From assembly GCA_030650395.1 (NCBI GenBank), contig JAUSDY010000028.1, forward strand, positions 117,931 through 181,930: DNA of 64,000 bases. The letters are read 5' to 3'. This DNA is from Acidobacteriota bacterium. GTDB taxonomy: Bacteria > Acidobacteriota > Vicinamibacteria > Vicinamibacterales > UBA2999. Positions 50,735 to 59,893 of this stretch are shown one piece after another. The position numbers and the translations under genes were made by a program. The notes beneath the pieces are model-generated. The model saw nothing but the letters and a program-made list of their open reading frames with translations, was not told where the DNA came from and ran no database searches. Each line of letters begins with the position of its first letter. Positions within the stretch are counted from its first letter, which is position 1.

Positions 50735-51375
50735 GGGGCGACCTGTCGGCACTGCGTCGCGACTACGCCAGCCGCGCGCTGACGGAAGAGGACGCGTTCG
50801 CGGATGCGATCGCCCAGTTCTCGGCGTGGTGGACCGAGGCGGTCGACTCGCAGCTGCTCGACGTCAACGCCATGACGCTCGCGACGGCATCACGCGCCGG
50901 CGAGCCGTCGGCACGCATCGTCCTGCTCAAAGGCTTCGGCCCTGACGGCTTTGTCTTCTTCACCAATTACGCAAGCGCGAAGGCGCAGCAGCTCGACGAC
51001 AATCCGCGCGCGAGCCTGCTGCTGTTCTGGGCCGAGCTCGAGCGCCAGGTTCGCATCACCGGCGGCGTGACACGTGTGCCGCGTGAAGAGTCGGAGCAGT
51101 ATTTCAAGTCGCGCCCGTTCGAGAGCCAGATCGGCGCGTGGGCGTCGGCACAGAGCCAGGTCGTCACCGGCCGCGCGGCGCTGGAAGATCGCTACGCGAA
51201 GCTGGCCGCCGAGTACACCGGGCTGACGGTGCCGTTGCCGCCGTTCTGGGGCGGCTACCGCGTGCTGCCCGAGACGATCGAATTCTGGCAGGGCCGCAAG
51301 AGCCGGCTGCACGACCGGCTGTTATACACACGCGACGGCGACGGGTCGTGGTCCCGCTCGCGACTCGCGCCCTAG
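50731..51375 (+). CDS. pdxH: Pyridoxamine 5'-phosphate oxidase
   Basis: 214 residues from ATG 50731 (ATGA overlap with the preceding stop). FMN-binding split barrel with DVNAMTLATASRAGEPSARI, VLLKGFGPDGFVFFTNYAS, LLLFWAELERQVRITGGVTR, SEQYFKSRPFESQIGAWAS and the C-terminal PPFWGGYRVLPETIEFWQGR with RLHDRLLY, which bind FMN and PLP. Makes pyridoxal 5'-phosphate in the cytosol. Family length is 200-230, so it is complete. Its TAG stop shares the palindrome CTAG with the stop of the convergent PhzF gene. Confidence 0.93.
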   Translation: MRGDLSALRRDYASRALTEEDAFADAIAQFSAWWTEAVDSQLLDVNAMTLATASRAGEPSARIVLLKGFGPDGFVFFTNYASAKAQQLDDNPRASLLLFWAELERQVRITGGVTRVPREESEQYFKSRPFESQIGAWASAQSQVVTGRAALEDRYAKLAAEYTGLTVPLPPFWGGYRVLPETIEFWQGRKSRLHDRLLYTRDGDGSWSRSRLAP

Positions 51376-52274
51376 AGATCGACAGTCCCTTCGCCGACGC
51401 GCACGGCTTTGCCGCCGACTTGCACGCGCGTAATCGCGCCGTTCGCGTCTTCCGTAATCCTGATGTGAATGCGGCTCGGCCGGCCCATCTTCACACCCTG
51501 CAGGCTGACCATGTCGCGCATCTGATCTCTCAGCACCAGCCCGTGCCTGACCAGGTAACAACCCAGTGGGCCGCTTGCGCCGCCTGTAGCAGGGTCTTCG
51601 GCGATACCGGAGCCGGGCGCGAACATGCGGCTGTAGGCGGTCACGTTGGCATCCGCCCCTTCCGTGGTGAACACAAACACGCCAACATGATCGCCCGGGA
51701 ACGCGCTCTTCAGCCGTCGCATCACGCCGAGGTCGGGTTCGGCGGCGTCGACCGCCGCGCGCGTCTGCACAGGCACAAACGTGAACGGCACGCCGCACGA
51801 CACTTCTTCGACCGGCAGGCCGGTGGCATCAATCGCCGAAGGGTCGATGCCGGTCGCGCGGATCACGTCCGCTCGAGAGGCCGGCTGGCGGTACTCCGGG
51901 GGGCGCTGATCCATCCACGCGAAATCGAGCGCGCTTCCCTTCCAGGTGAGCTCGACCGGCGTCGGTCCGATCCCGAGCCCGAACACCCACCGATCCGTGC
52001 CGGCCGGAATCACGCCGAGGTGCGCAAGCGCGAACGTCGTGCCGATGGTCGGATGGCCGGCCATCGGCAGCTCCGCGCCCGGCGTGAAGATGCGCATGCG
52101 CAGGTCGGTGCCCGGCGCTTCGGCGGGCAGCACGAACGTGCTCTCGGAGTAGTTGATCTCGCGCGTCAGCGTTTGCATCTGTTCTGTTGAGAGCCCGCGC
52201 GCATCAGAAAACACCGCCAGCTGGTTGCCCTCGAACAGGCGATCGGTAAAGACGTCGTAGTGCAAGTACCGCAT
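51372..52274 (-). CDS. PhzF-family epimerase/isomerase
   Basis: 300 residues from ATG 52274. MRYLHYDVFTDRLFEGNQLA and the catalytic-Glu segment INYSESTFVLPAE (about 44-56), then MRIFTPGAELPMAGHPTIGT, CGVPFTFVPV, MFAPGSGIAEDPATGGASGP and QGVKMGRPSRIHIRI are the two-fold repeated PhzF pattern, as in phenazine-biosynthesis isomerase and diaminopimelate-epimerase-fold enzymes. No phenazine genes nearby, so the substrate is unknown. Confidence 0.9.
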   Translation of the reverse strand: MRYLHYDVFTDRLFEGNQLAVFSDARGLSTEQMQTLTREINYSESTFVLPAEAPGTDLRMRIFTPGAELPMAGHPTIGTTFALAHLGVIPAGTDRWVFGLGIGPTPVELTWKGSALDFAWMDQRPPEYRQPASRADVIRATGIDPSAIDATGLPVEEVSCGVPFTFVPVQTRAAVDAAEPDLGVMRRLKSAFPGDHVGVFVFTTEGADANVTAYSRMFAPGSGIAEDPATGGASGPLGCYLVRHGLVLRDQMRDMVSLQGVKMGRPSRIHIRITEDANGAITRVQVGGKAVRVGEGTVDL

Positions 52275-52298
52275 CAGACGATTGTACTTGCCCCGCCG

Positions 52299-52331
52299 AC
52301 TTGTCCGCCGTAGCGCGGAGCGCGAAGGCGG
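52299..52331. repeat. 33-base GGACAAGT-type repeat
   Basis: Reverse-strand copy of the element at 41210-41242: starts ACTTGTCCGCC, ends GCGCGAAGGCGG. Relative to that copy the outer stem has CCGCC/GGCGG in place of CCACC/GGTGG, a compensating change. Partial copies follow to 52352. In the gap between the divergent PhzF and TctC-TctB genes. Confidence 0.75.
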
Positions 52332-52365
52332 AAGCGCGCAACGCGAAGGCGGGTAGAATCGCCCC

Positions 52366-53679
52366 GTGATCTTTCGCGGCGCGCTCGCGATCTTGCTGTC
52401 GATCCCGCTCATCCTGAGCGCGTCGACGCCGCTCACCATCGTCGCGCCGGCGGCGCCTGGTGGTGGCTGGGATCAAACCGCACGCGCCATGCAGCGCGTG
52501 CTGGCCGCGATCGAGCCCGGCGCCAGCGTGCAGGTCGACAACGTCCCTGGCGCGGCGGGCACCATCGGCCTTGCCCGCTTCGTGCAGTCGGAGCGCGGCA
52601 ATCCGAACGCGCTGCTCGTCACCGGGCTGGTGATGGTGAGCGGCGTGATCACCAGCCATTCACCGGTGTCGCTTGCCGACGCCACGCCGATCGCCCGGCT
52701 CACCGGCGAAACCGAAGTCATCGTCGTGCCGGCCTCGAGCTCGTACCGATCGATGCAGGCGCTTGCCGACGCGTTCAAAGCCGACCCCGGCGCCATCGCA
52801 TGGGGCGGCGGTTCCGCCGGCGGCACCGACGATTTGCTGGTGCGGTTGATGGCGGAACAACTCGGCCTGCCGGCCTCGCGCGTCAATTACATCGCCTTCG
52901 CGGGCGGTGGCGCCGCATTAGCCGCGGTGCTTGGCGGCCAGGTCACCGCCGCTGTCAGCGGCTACGGTGAATTCGCGGGACAAATCGCCGCCGGCGAGTT
53001 GCGGACGCTGGCGATCTCGGCGGCCGCTCGCATCCCCGGCATCGATGCGCCGACGCTGCGCGAGTCGGGCATCGCGCTGGATCTGGCGAACTGGCGTGCG
53101 GTGGTCGCGCCGCCGGGACTGTCTGATGCGGAACGGGACGCGCTGACCGATCGCGTTGCGCGGATGGCCCGCAGCGATCCGTGGCAGAAGACGCTCGAAC
53201 AGACCGGATGGGAAGACACCTTTCTCGCCGGCGCGGACTTCCGGCAATTCCTTCTTGCTGAACAGGCGCGGATCGAGGCGGTGCTTCACCGCCTCGCCGC
53301 CAGCGACACCGCGCCGTCGCGGCGCATGACGATGTCGGTCGTGCCGATGACGTTACCCATCACGGTAACGTCGCTCTTCGCAGTTGTTTTGATCGTCTTC
53401 CTGATCCAACGGCGTTCCGCGCCCCGGCCGGAGCCCGGAGCCCGGCGCCCGGAGCCCGGCGTTGTCATCCTTGGCGCTGCGTTATTGATCCAGCCGCTCC
53501 TGTTTACCGCTGTCGGATTCGTGGCGTCGTCGACGCTGTTATTCACCGTCGGATCGCATGCGCTGCGCGGACGCGGATGGCGAGCGGGCGACTCGCTCAA
53601 GGACATCGCGATCGGACTGGTCTTCTCGTCGCTGCTCTTCCTGGTCTTCAGCCGCGGCCTTGGCGTGTCGCTGCCATGA
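52366..53679 (+). CDS. TctC-TctB fusion protein of a tripartite tricarboxylate transporter
   Basis: 437 residues from GTG 52366. Residues 1-315: secreted Bug/TctC binding protein ([77 protein letters not shown]). Residues 330-437: TctB-like membrane domain ([54 protein letters not shown], ending LGVSLP as TctB does). The two are normally separate proteins; here the binding protein would be tethered to the small membrane subunit. A heptamer array at 53428 encodes a Pro/Arg linker inside the TctB part. ATGA overlap with tctA. Confidence 0.82.
   Translation: MIFRGALAILLSIPLILSASTPLTIVAPAAPGGGWDQTARAMQRVLAAIEPGASVQVDNVPGAAGTIGLARFVQSERGNPNALLVTGLVMVSGVITSHSPVSLADATPIARLTGETEVIVVPASSSYRSMQALADAFKADPGAIAWGGGSAGGTDDLLVRLMAEQLGLPASRVNYIAFAGGGAALAAVLGGQVTAAVSGYGEFAGQIAAGELRTLAISAAARIPGIDAPTLRESGIALDLANWRAVVAPPGLSDAERDALTDRVARMARSDPWQKTLEQTGWEDTFLAGADFRQFLLAEQARIEAVLHRLAASDTAPSRRMTMSVVPMTLPITVTSLFAVVLIVFLIQRRSAPRPEPGARRPEPGVVILGAALLIQPLLFTAVGFVASSTLLFTVGSHALRGRGWRAGDSLKDIAIGLVFSSLLFLVFSRGLGVSLP
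53428..53459 (+). repeat. Heptamer tandem array (CCGGAGC) inside the TctB part
   Basis: CCGGAGC, CCGGAGC, CCGGCGC, CCGGAGC and a partial unit. Three heptamers make seven codons, so the protein shows a period of seven: [13 protein letters not shown]. Confidence 0.8.
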
Positions 53680-55265
53680 CCGATCTGTGGCGCGGGTTCG
53701 CGGTCGCGCTCGAGCCTCTCAACCTGTTATGGGCGCTCGCGGGCGTGTCGCTCGGCACGGCGGTTGGCGTGCTGCCGGGCATCGGTCCGGCGCTCACGGT
53801 CGCGTTGCTGTTGCCGGTCACCTACGGTCTCGACCCCACCGCGGCGTTGATCATGTTTGCGGGTATCTACTACGGCGCGATGTACGGCGGTTCGACGACG
53901 TCGATCCTGCTGAACACGCCGGGAGAGAGCGCGACCATCGTGACCGCAATCGATGGCCACCAGATGGCGCGCAACGGGCGCGCCGGCGCGGCGCTCGCGA
54001 CCGCGGCGATCGGATCGTTTGTCGCCGGCACGCTGGCGACGCTGGCGCTGACCCTGACTGCGCCTGTCATGGTTCGCATCGCGCTCGCGTTTGGATCCGC
54101 CGAGTACTTCGCGTTGATGGTCCTCGCGTTCGTCACGGTGACGACGGTGCTGGGGACCGGCCCGCCGGCGCGGCCAAAGGCCGCTTCCACCTTCGCTGAA
54201 GCTCCGGCGGACAAGTCGGCGAGGTCTCGCCGTAGCTCGCCAGACTGGTTGCGAGCAAAGGCGGACAAGAATCTATCGGGTTGGCTCAGCCTCCTGCTCG
54301 GCCTGATGCTCGGCTTCGTCGGCATCGACGCGTTGAGCGGCCAGGCGCGTTTCACGTTCGGCGTGCCCTATCTGCTCGACGGCATCGATCCAGTGATCGT
54401 CGCGATTGGCTTGTTCGCGATCGGCGAAACGCTGTGGATTGCCAGCATCGGTCCCGAACAGGACCAGCCGTTGCCGGTGAACGGGTCGCTGTGGATGAAC
54501 GCCGAAGAGTGGTCGCGATCGTGGCGGCCGTGGCTTCGCGGCGCGGCGATCGGCTTTCCGCTCGGTGCCTTGCCTGCAGGCGGTGCCGAGCTGCCAACGC
54601 TGCTGTCTTACGCCGTCGAGAAACGATTGTCTCGACGGCCGGAAGAATTCGGCCACGGCGCAATCGAAGCAGTCGCCGGTCCTGAAGCGGCGAACAACGC
54701 CTCGGCCGCCGGCACGCTCGTCCCGCTGCTGACGCTCGGGCTGCCGACATCGGCGACCGCCGCGGTGATGCTCGCCGCGTTTCAGCAGTTCGGCTTGCAG
54801 CCCGGTCCGCTGCTGTTCGAACACGAGCCCGCGCTGGTGTGGGGCGTGATCGCCAGCCTCTACCTCGGCAACCTGATGTTGCTCGTCCTTAATCTTCCGC
54901 TCGTCGGCCTGTGGGTGAAGCTGCTCTCGATCCCGCGGCCGTGGCTCTACGGCGGCATCCTGGTGGTCGCCTCTCTCGGCGCCTACTCCGTGCACCGTTC
55001 GGCCGGTGACTTGATCCTCGTCGCGGTGATTGGCCTCCTGGGCGTCGGCCTGCGGGCCGTCGACGCGCCAATCGCACCGGTGATGATCGGCCTGATCCTC
55101 GGTCCCGCCGCTGAACAGCACCTGCGGCGAGCGCTTTCGATCAGTCAAGGCGACTGGACGGTGTTCTTGACGCGTCCGCTATCGGCGACGCTGCTGGCGA
55201 TCGCCGCGGTCGCATTGTTGTGGGGAATATTTCGCCGGAAGCCACCGAGTACAATCGGTGCATGA
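53676..55265 (+). CDS. tctA: TctA large permease subunit of a tripartite tricarboxylate transporter
   Basis: 529 residues. A polytopic membrane protein with [76 protein letters not shown], and in the second half [20 protein letters not shown] and [20 protein letters not shown], all TctA signatures. Moves an organic acid (citrate, tricarballylate or similar) by ion symport with the fused TctC-TctB protein. About 34 residues near 165-200 ([20 protein letters not shown] onward) come from repeats at 54187-54275, in a loop. ATGA overlap with msrA. Confidence 0.9.
   Translation: MTDLWRGFAVALEPLNLLWALAGVSLGTAVGVLPGIGPALTVALLLPVTYGLDPTAALIMFAGIYYGAMYGGSTTSILLNTPGESATIVTAIDGHQMARNGRAGAALATAAIGSFVAGTLATLALTLTAPVMVRIALAFGSAEYFALMVLAFVTVTTVLGTGPPARPKAASTFAEAPADKSARSRRSSPDWLRAKADKNLSGWLSLLLGLMLGFVGIDALSGQARFTFGVPYLLDGIDPVIVAIGLFAIGETLWIASIGPEQDQPLPVNGSLWMNAEEWSRSWRPWLRGAAIGFPLGALPAGGAELPTLLSYAVEKRLSRRPEEFGHGAIEAVAGPEAANNASAAGTLVPLLTLGLPTSATAAVMLAAFQQFGLQPGPLLFEHEPALVWGVIASLYLGNLMLLVLNLPLVGLWVKLLSIPRPWLYGGILVVASLGAYSVHRSAGDLILVAVIGLLGVGLRAVDAPIAPVMIGLILGPAAEQHLRRALSISQGDWTVFLTRPLSATLLAIAAVALLWGIFRRKPPSTIGA
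54187..54275 (+). repeat. GGACAAG-type repeats inside tctA
   Basis: A 30-base copy (54187-54216, CCACCTTCGC ... GGCGGACAAGT) followed by a second degenerate copy ending AAGGCGGACAAG (to about 54271). Both are translated in frame. Confidence 0.7.
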
Positions 55266-55894
55266 AGCTTAGTGACTTGTTCGGAGGCTCAGAAGGCGTC
55301 CCCGCCGATCAGTTTCCGGACCCTGCGATCGACATTCCAGCGGATCCAACCGGCACGCCTCAATCGATCGTCCTTGGCGGCGGCTGTTTCTGGTGCACCG
55401 AAGCCGTGTTCGTCAAACTCGACGGCGTGATCAGCGTGATGTCCGGTTATGCGGGTGGCAGCGCGGAGACGGCGGACTACAAGAGCGTCTGCAGTGGCGC
55501 CACCGATCATGCTGAAGTGATCCGCGTGCGCTTTGATTCCTCGCGCATCACGCTCGGTCAGATCCTGAAGGTATTCTTCGCGGTGGCGCACGATCCGACG
55601 CACGTGAACCGGCAGGGCAACGACATGGGCCGGCAATATCGATCGGCGGTGTTCTACGCCGGCGAGGATCAGCGCCGGGTCGCCGCGGCGTACCTCAAGC
55701 AGTTGAGCGAGGCGAAGGTATGCGAGGCGCCGATCGTCACCACGCTCGAGCCCCTCGAACAGTTCTTCGAGGCCGAGGACTACCACCAGAGCTTCGTCGC
55801 GCGAAACCCGTCGCAGCCCTACGTGGCCGCGGTGGCAATGCCGAAGGTGAAGAAGCTCGAGAAGAACTTTGCCGGGAAGTTAAAGAAAAACTAG
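55262..55894 (+). CDS. msrA: Peptide methionine sulfoxide reductase A
   Basis: 210 residues from ATG 55262, overlapping the tctA stop. [15 protein letters not shown] holds the catalytic Cys near 42; [49 protein letters not shown] and [13 protein letters not shown] complete the MsrA pattern. Reduces methionine-S-sulfoxide in proteins. The N-terminal ~30 residues are not an obvious export signal, so probably cytosolic. Confidence 0.93.
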   Translation: MKLSDLFGGSEGVPADQFPDPAIDIPADPTGTPQSIVLGGGCFWCTEAVFVKLDGVISVMSGYAGGSAETADYKSVCSGATDHAEVIRVRFDSSRITLGQILKVFFAVAHDPTHVNRQGNDMGRQYRSAVFYAGEDQRRVAAAYLKQLSEAKVCEAPIVTTLEPLEQFFEAEDYHQSFVARNPSQPYVAAVAMPKVKKLEKNFAGKLKKN

Positions 55895-55904
55895 TCGGGA
55901 GAGG

Positions 55905-55927
55905 AACTCTTGACGGGATAGCACTCT
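55905..55927. repeat. Single 18-base-type unit
   Basis: AACTCTTGACGGGATAGCACT is identical over 21 bases to part of the array at 38949-38969, 17 kb away. It is followed by a short hairpin (TTGGC-GAA-GCCAA) between the convergent msrA and ADOP genes. Confidence 0.8.
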
Positions 55928-56023
55928 CTTTGGCGAAGCCAAGTTCGTCACGACCTTCGCGATGGTCTCGGGTGCGTGAGCGTATAATCAGCCGCCAAAC
56001 GATGACTCCCGAAAAGTTATCAA

Positions 56024-58717
56024 CTATTCCGCTCGTAGCGCCGTCATCGGCGCCACCTTCATGCCGCGTCGGGCCGGCACACAAGAGGCGCACGTCGCCA
56101 CGATCGCGAGCACGACTGCGGTCGCTGCAAACGTCATCAAATCGAATCGCTCCGTTTGGAACAGCATCGTTGTCAAGAATCGCGACAACCACGCGGCGGC
56201 GATCACGCCAGTGAAGACACCGATGATAACTAGGCGAAGCGCCCCGCCGAGCATCAGCCGAAAGACCGACTGCGTCGACGCGCCGAGCGCCATGCGGACG
56301 CCGATCTCGTGCGTTCGTTGCGCCACTGAATACGCCATCACGCCATAGACGCCGACTCCCGCGAGCACGAGCGCTATCAGCGCAAACACCGTCAGCAACG
56401 TCGAGACGATACGCGGGCGCGCCAGCGTCGCGTCCACGACCCCATCCATCGTCGCCACGTCCGCGATCGGCAAGCTGGAATCGACCGCGCGGACCGCGGC
56501 GCCAACGCTCGACGTGAGTGAGATCGGATCGAGGCTGGTGCGAATCACCAAGGTCATCACGCCGCTCTGCAGCTGGGTGTGCGGGACATAGACGGCCGGA
56601 TTGATGGCGTCGGCGGGCGAGACCATCCTGATGTCGCTGACGACGCCGGCGATCTCCACGTTCATGCCGCTCTCGGCCCGGCCAATCGCGACGTTCAGCC
56701 GCTTCCCGATCGGATCCTCGCCGGGGTACTCCTGTCGTACCAATGTGTCGCTGACGATTGCGACCCGCGGCGAGTCGAGCGTGTCGGATGCGGTGAAGTC
56801 CCGGCCCGCAAGCTGCGCGATGCCCATCGTCTTGAAGAAGTCTGGCGCGACGGGCTTGACGGCGGCTCCAGGAGCTTGCCCTGGCTCCGGCACGGGCCGA
56901 TCGAGACGATAGAAGCTAGTACCGATACCCGGTCCGGCCATCGGCAGAACGGAGACCGCTGACGCGCTCTCCACGCCGGGAATCGCCGTGAGGCGAGACA
57001 CGACATCAGTGAAGAAATCCCCCGGAGACCGTTCAGAAGTGTAACGCTGGCCCGAAAGCGTCACTCGCGCCGTCAGTACTCCATCGGTGCGCATGCCCGT
57101 GTCCACGTTCTGCAGCGCGATGAAACTCCGAATGAGCAGACCCGCGCCGGCCAGCAGCACGAGTGAGAGCGCGATCTCGGCGACGACCAGCGTGGAGAGG
57201 ACGCGCTTCGCGCGTGGTCCACTGCCATGGCGCCCTCCCTCGCGTAACGCATCGTTCGCGGCGCCGGTAGCAAACACCGCAGGCACCACGCCAAAGATCA
57301 GCCCGGTGACCAAAGACAGTAGAAGCGTGAACAGGACGACCGGCGTGTCTAGCGCGACTTGATCCAGCCGCGGTACGGGCACATTCCCAGTAACAAGCCT
57401 AATCAGGCCACGATGAAACAACACGGCGAGCAGCAGGCCCGCGGCCCCGCCGGTCATCGAAAGCAGCACGCTCTCCGTGATCATCTGGCGAAGGAGGCGC
57501 CCGCGTGTGGCGCCCAACGCCGTGCGGAGACTGAGCTCGCGTTGGCGCACGGTGCTTCGCGCGAGCAGCAGGTTGGCTACGTTTACGCAGGCGATCAAGA
57601 GCACCAGTAGCACGGCCCCGCTGAGCACGTACAGGGCGGGACGAATCTGCTCGACCGTCTGTTCGTAGATCGGCACGAGCGAGACCGACCAGTTGGTGTT
57701 ACGCTGCGGCGCTTCCGCCCGGAGCTGGGCCATGATCGTTTGCATGTCGTCGAGCGCCTGCTCGAACGACACGCCGTCGCGGAGTCGCGCCATCGCGTGC
57801 GACGAGCCGCGCCCCACGGCTTGGCGCAGGCGCTCGACGGTCCAGCCGTACGGAATCAGGTAGTTCGTCGGCAGTCCTTCGATCGTAAAGCCTGGTGGCA
57901 TCACGCCAATCACTGATCGCGGCCGGTTGTTGGAGATGAGCGACAACCCGAGCACGTCGGTGCGGCCGCCGAGCCGCGTCTGCCAGAACTCATGGCTGAT
58001 CAGGATCACTCGGTCGTTGCCCTCGAAATCTTCCTCGGGCGTATGCAGCCGGCCAAGCTGGGGCTGCGTCCCAATCGCGGACAGCGAGTCCGCAGAGGCG
58101 CGGAAGCCCCTGGTCTCTTCGGGTTGATCGTTGATAACGATGTTCTGTCTGGACTGACCGACCATGCCAAGGAAATCGAACGACTTCTGACGCTCGCGCC
58201 ACGCGACGAAGTTCGCATCCGCTATCACGTTGCGCGCGAGGCCGCGATCGAGTCGACCCTCCCAGATGGCCACGAGCCGCTCCGGATCGCGATATGGCAA
58301 CCGCTTGAGCATGACGCCGCGAACGACGCTGAAGATGGCGGAGGTGGCGCCGATGCCCAACGTAAGCGCGATCAGGGCTGGAATGCTGAAGCGAGGTGCC
58401 CGAAGGAAAGAGCGCATGGCGAAGCGAAGGTCCTGCCAGAGATCGCTGAGCACGCGCCCGGTTGGTGCTCCTGGTGTTCGTGACGGCGACGAATTCGACT
58501 GTCGCAGTGGCGCCATGTACTGCCCCAATACATTTCCGCTCCGGAAGTCGGAAAGAGCCAGCCGTGCGGCCTCGTCAGCTGACGCACCGCCAGCCATCAA
58601 CTCCTGGTAGCGGTCATCGAGATGCTGTGACAGCTCGTTGACGATCTCGGCCTCGCGGGTAGGCGAGAGATGCAGTCCCGACAGACGCGCCCGCACCTGG
58701 CGTGCCCAGTCAGGCAT
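56024..58717 (-). CDS. ADOP-type ABC transporter permease (MacB/FtsX family)
   Basis: 897 residues from ATG 58717. An N-terminal soluble segment (LSPTREAEIVNELSQHLDDR, ADEAARLALSDF) is typical of acidobacterial duplicated orphan permeases. Then the MacB periplasmic core and FtsX domain twice: PALIALTLGIGATSAIFSVV, LSGAVLLVLLIACVNVANLL, ALGATRGRLLRQMITESVLL; and LVVAEIALSLVLLAGAGLLI, FALIALVLAGVGVYGVMAYS, RTHEIGVRMALGAS. There is no ATPase gene nearby, as usual for the group. It overlaps the PadR gene by 8 bases, so PadR probably controls it. Confidence 0.9.
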   Translation of the reverse strand: MPDWARQVRARLSGLHLSPTREAEIVNELSQHLDDRYQELMAGGASADEAARLALSDFRSGNVLGQYMAPLRQSNSSPSRTPGAPTGRVLSDLWQDLRFAMRSFLRAPRFSIPALIALTLGIGATSAIFSVVRGVMLKRLPYRDPERLVAIWEGRLDRGLARNVIADANFVAWRERQKSFDFLGMVGQSRQNIVINDQPEETRGFRASADSLSAIGTQPQLGRLHTPEEDFEGNDRVILISHEFWQTRLGGRTDVLGLSLISNNRPRSVIGVMPPGFTIEGLPTNYLIPYGWTVERLRQAVGRGSSHAMARLRDGVSFEQALDDMQTIMAQLRAEAPQRNTNWSVSLVPIYEQTVEQIRPALYVLSGAVLLVLLIACVNVANLLLARSTVRQRELSLRTALGATRGRLLRQMITESVLLSMTGGAAGLLLAVLFHRGLIRLVTGNVPVPRLDQVALDTPVVLFTLLLSLVTGLIFGVVPAVFATGAANDALREGGRHGSGPRAKRVLSTLVVAEIALSLVLLAGAGLLIRSFIALQNVDTGMRTDGVLTARVTLSGQRYTSERSPGDFFTDVVSRLTAIPGVESASAVSVLPMAGPGIGTSFYRLDRPVPEPGQAPGAAVKPVAPDFFKTMGIAQLAGRDFTASDTLDSPRVAIVSDTLVRQEYPGEDPIGKRLNVAIGRAESGMNVEIAGVVSDIRMVSPADAINPAVYVPHTQLQSGVMTLVIRTSLDPISLTSSVGAAVRAVDSSLPIADVATMDGVVDATLARPRIVSTLLTVFALIALVLAGVGVYGVMAYSVAQRTHEIGVRMALGASTQSVFRLMLGGALRLVIIGVFTGVIAAAWLSRFLTTMLFQTERFDLMTFAATAVVLAIVATCASCVPARRGMKVAPMTALRAE

Positions 58718-59063
58718 TTTCGCCTCCGGTGACGCGGCGCATAGCCTCAACGAAGGCGGCCCATGTCTTCCGTTGCTCCGCCAGCACGCGTCGCCCTTCG
58801 GCAGTCACCTTGTAAAAGCGGCGGCGGCGCTCGCCGGGCTTCTCGACCCAAGTACCCTTGATCCATCCGCGCTCCTCAAGGCGATAGAGCAACGGATAGA
58901 GCGAATCGATGTGGAACATCAGCTGGCCGCCGGAGCGTGTATGGATCAACTTGCTTAGCTCGTAACCGTGCCGCATCCGTGCATTGAGCAGCGACAGGAT
59001 GAGCAACTCGGCGGAGCCTTTCTTCAGCTCCCGATCAAGTACACGCGTATTAATACCTGTCAT
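58710..59063 (-). CDS. PadR-family transcriptional regulator
   Basis: 117 residues. Winged-helix PadR: ELLILSLLNARMRHGYELSK, GQLMFHIDSLYPLLYRLEER, GWIKGTWVEKPGERRRRFYK and VTAEGRRVLAEQRKTWAAFV as the C-terminal dimer helix. Represses its own operon and the ADOP permease in comparable pairs; ligand unknown. The promoter candidate places transcription start at the ATG itself. Confidence 0.92.
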   Translation of the reverse strand: MTGINTRVLDRELKKGSAELLILSLLNARMRHGYELSKLIHTRSGGQLMFHIDSLYPLLYRLEERGWIKGTWVEKPGERRRRFYKVTAEGRRVLAEQRKTWAAFVEAMRRVTGGENA

Positions 59064-59069
59064 AGGCAG

Positions 59070-59098
59070 ATATTATTCAAACAGGCATCACGAGTCAA
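59070..59098 (-). promoter_or_regulatory. Promoter of the padR-ADOP unit, probably leaderless
   Basis: Minus strand: TTGACT (59098-59093), 17 bases, TAATAT (59075-59070). The expected start of transcription (about 7 bases on) falls on the ATG at 59063-59061; no ribosome site can fit. Repeated CCTGT/AGGCA motifs around the -10 box may be the PadR operator. Confidence 0.55.
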
Positions 59099-59230
59099 CC
59101 GACCCTAGAGACGCCATTCGCAAACATCAAGCGCGCCCATACGACGACGCTGAGAGCGACTGGTATAGGTAGGACCTCATAGATTTGGGCCTCGGCTAGA
59201 TTCCCTTTCAACACAGCCAAGACATCCATT

Positions 59231-59259
59231 TTGAATGGCGTTACTTACTGAGGCACAAT
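59231..59259 (+). promoter_or_regulatory. Promoter of tRNA-Arg
   Basis: TTGAAT (59231-59236), 17 bases, CACAAT (59254-59259), then 9 bases to the tRNA. Spacing fits a sigma70-type promoter; the -10 box is a partial match. Confidence 0.45.
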
Positions 59260-59268
59260 GGCTCCTGT

Positions 59269-59345
59269 GCGCTCGTAGCTCAACTGGATAGAGCATCAGC
59301 CTTCGAAGCTGGGGGTCGCAGGTTCGAGTCCTGCCGAGCGCACCA
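59269..59345 (+). tRNA. tRNA-Arg, anticodon TCG
   Basis: Full cloverleaf: acceptor GCGCTCG/CGAGCGC, D arm GCTC/GAGC, anticodon stem TCAGC/GCTGG with loop CTTCGAA (anticodon TCG, reads CGA), T arm GCAGG-TTCGAGT-CCTGC, discriminator A and encoded CCA. It is followed immediately by a heptamer inverted array; no integrated element is seen at its end. Confidence 0.96.
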
Positions 59346-59346
59346 T

Positions 59347-59442
59347 TTGAAAGTTGAAAGTTGAAAGTTGAAAGGTCAAAGTTTCAGTTCTCAGTTTGAA
59401 ACTTGAAACTGAAACTTTCAACTTTCAACTTTCAACTTTCAA
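59347..59442. repeat. Heptamer tandem array facing its inverted copy, after tRNA-Arg
   Basis: Four TTGAAAG units (59347-59374) and four CTTTCAA units (59415-59442), perfect in both arms, with TTTCAGTT/AACTTGAAACTG-like units between. It would fold into a long AT-rich hairpin right after the tRNA CCA. The stop codon of the convergent gene (59432-59434) lies inside the right arm. Confidence 0.88.
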
Positions 59443-59779
59443 CTGTCGCTGAATGCAGGCAACGCTCGGCGACGTCGGCGACGAGCACCGAGTCGAACAA
59501 CGACCCACACAAGAAGACGAGCGGCGCCTGCCGATCGCGACGCAGCGCCGAGAACGTGACGCCGTTGCGCGACAGCTTCGCGATCTCGCTCCAGGGCGCG
59601 TCGGTGATCGACTCGCCGACGAAGACGAGTTTTCTGTTGGTCACGTAGAGTGTGCCCGTTTCGTCGTGGTCGCCGCGGTTGTCGTAGACGACTTTGACGG
59701 CCACGTAGCACTGATCGGCGCCAGTCGCTCTGTCGTGTGTCACGGCTCTCTCACCTCGACTATATGGACAGCCATTCAT
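59432..59779 (-). CDS. Small protein with GRAM/PH-like strand pattern
   Basis: 115 residues from ATG 59779. AVKVVYDNRGDHDETGTLYV, NRKLVFVGESITDAPWSEIA, LSRNGVTFSAL and LVFLCGSLFDSVLVAD form consecutive strands and a last helix, the layout of GRAM or bacterial PH domains ('gtLylTnrrLvF...'). Probably cytosolic; partner unknown. Its last four codons and stop are made of the heptamer repeat. A GTG downstream of 59779 is an alternative start. Confidence 0.65.
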   Translation of the reverse strand: MNGCPYSRGERAVTHDRATGADQCYVAVKVVYDNRGDHDETGTLYVTNRKLVFVGESITDAPWSEIAKLSRNGVTFSALRRDRQAPLVFLCGSLFDSVLVADVAERCLHSATVES

Positions 59780-59893
59780 GCCGATGTTCTCACCTTCACA
59801 GTAATGCGCTGTCTGAATGGTTTTTCTTCTGACTCCCTCACCTTCTGTTGACGTCTTGGCACGCGGCCCCGCGATACACTCTGAAGAGAGTCC

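Noticed and set aside
59269..59445. Integrated element at tRNA-Arg
   Set aside because: No duplicate of the tRNA 3' end and no integrase was found; the following repeat is a heptamer inverted array of a type seen elsewhere.
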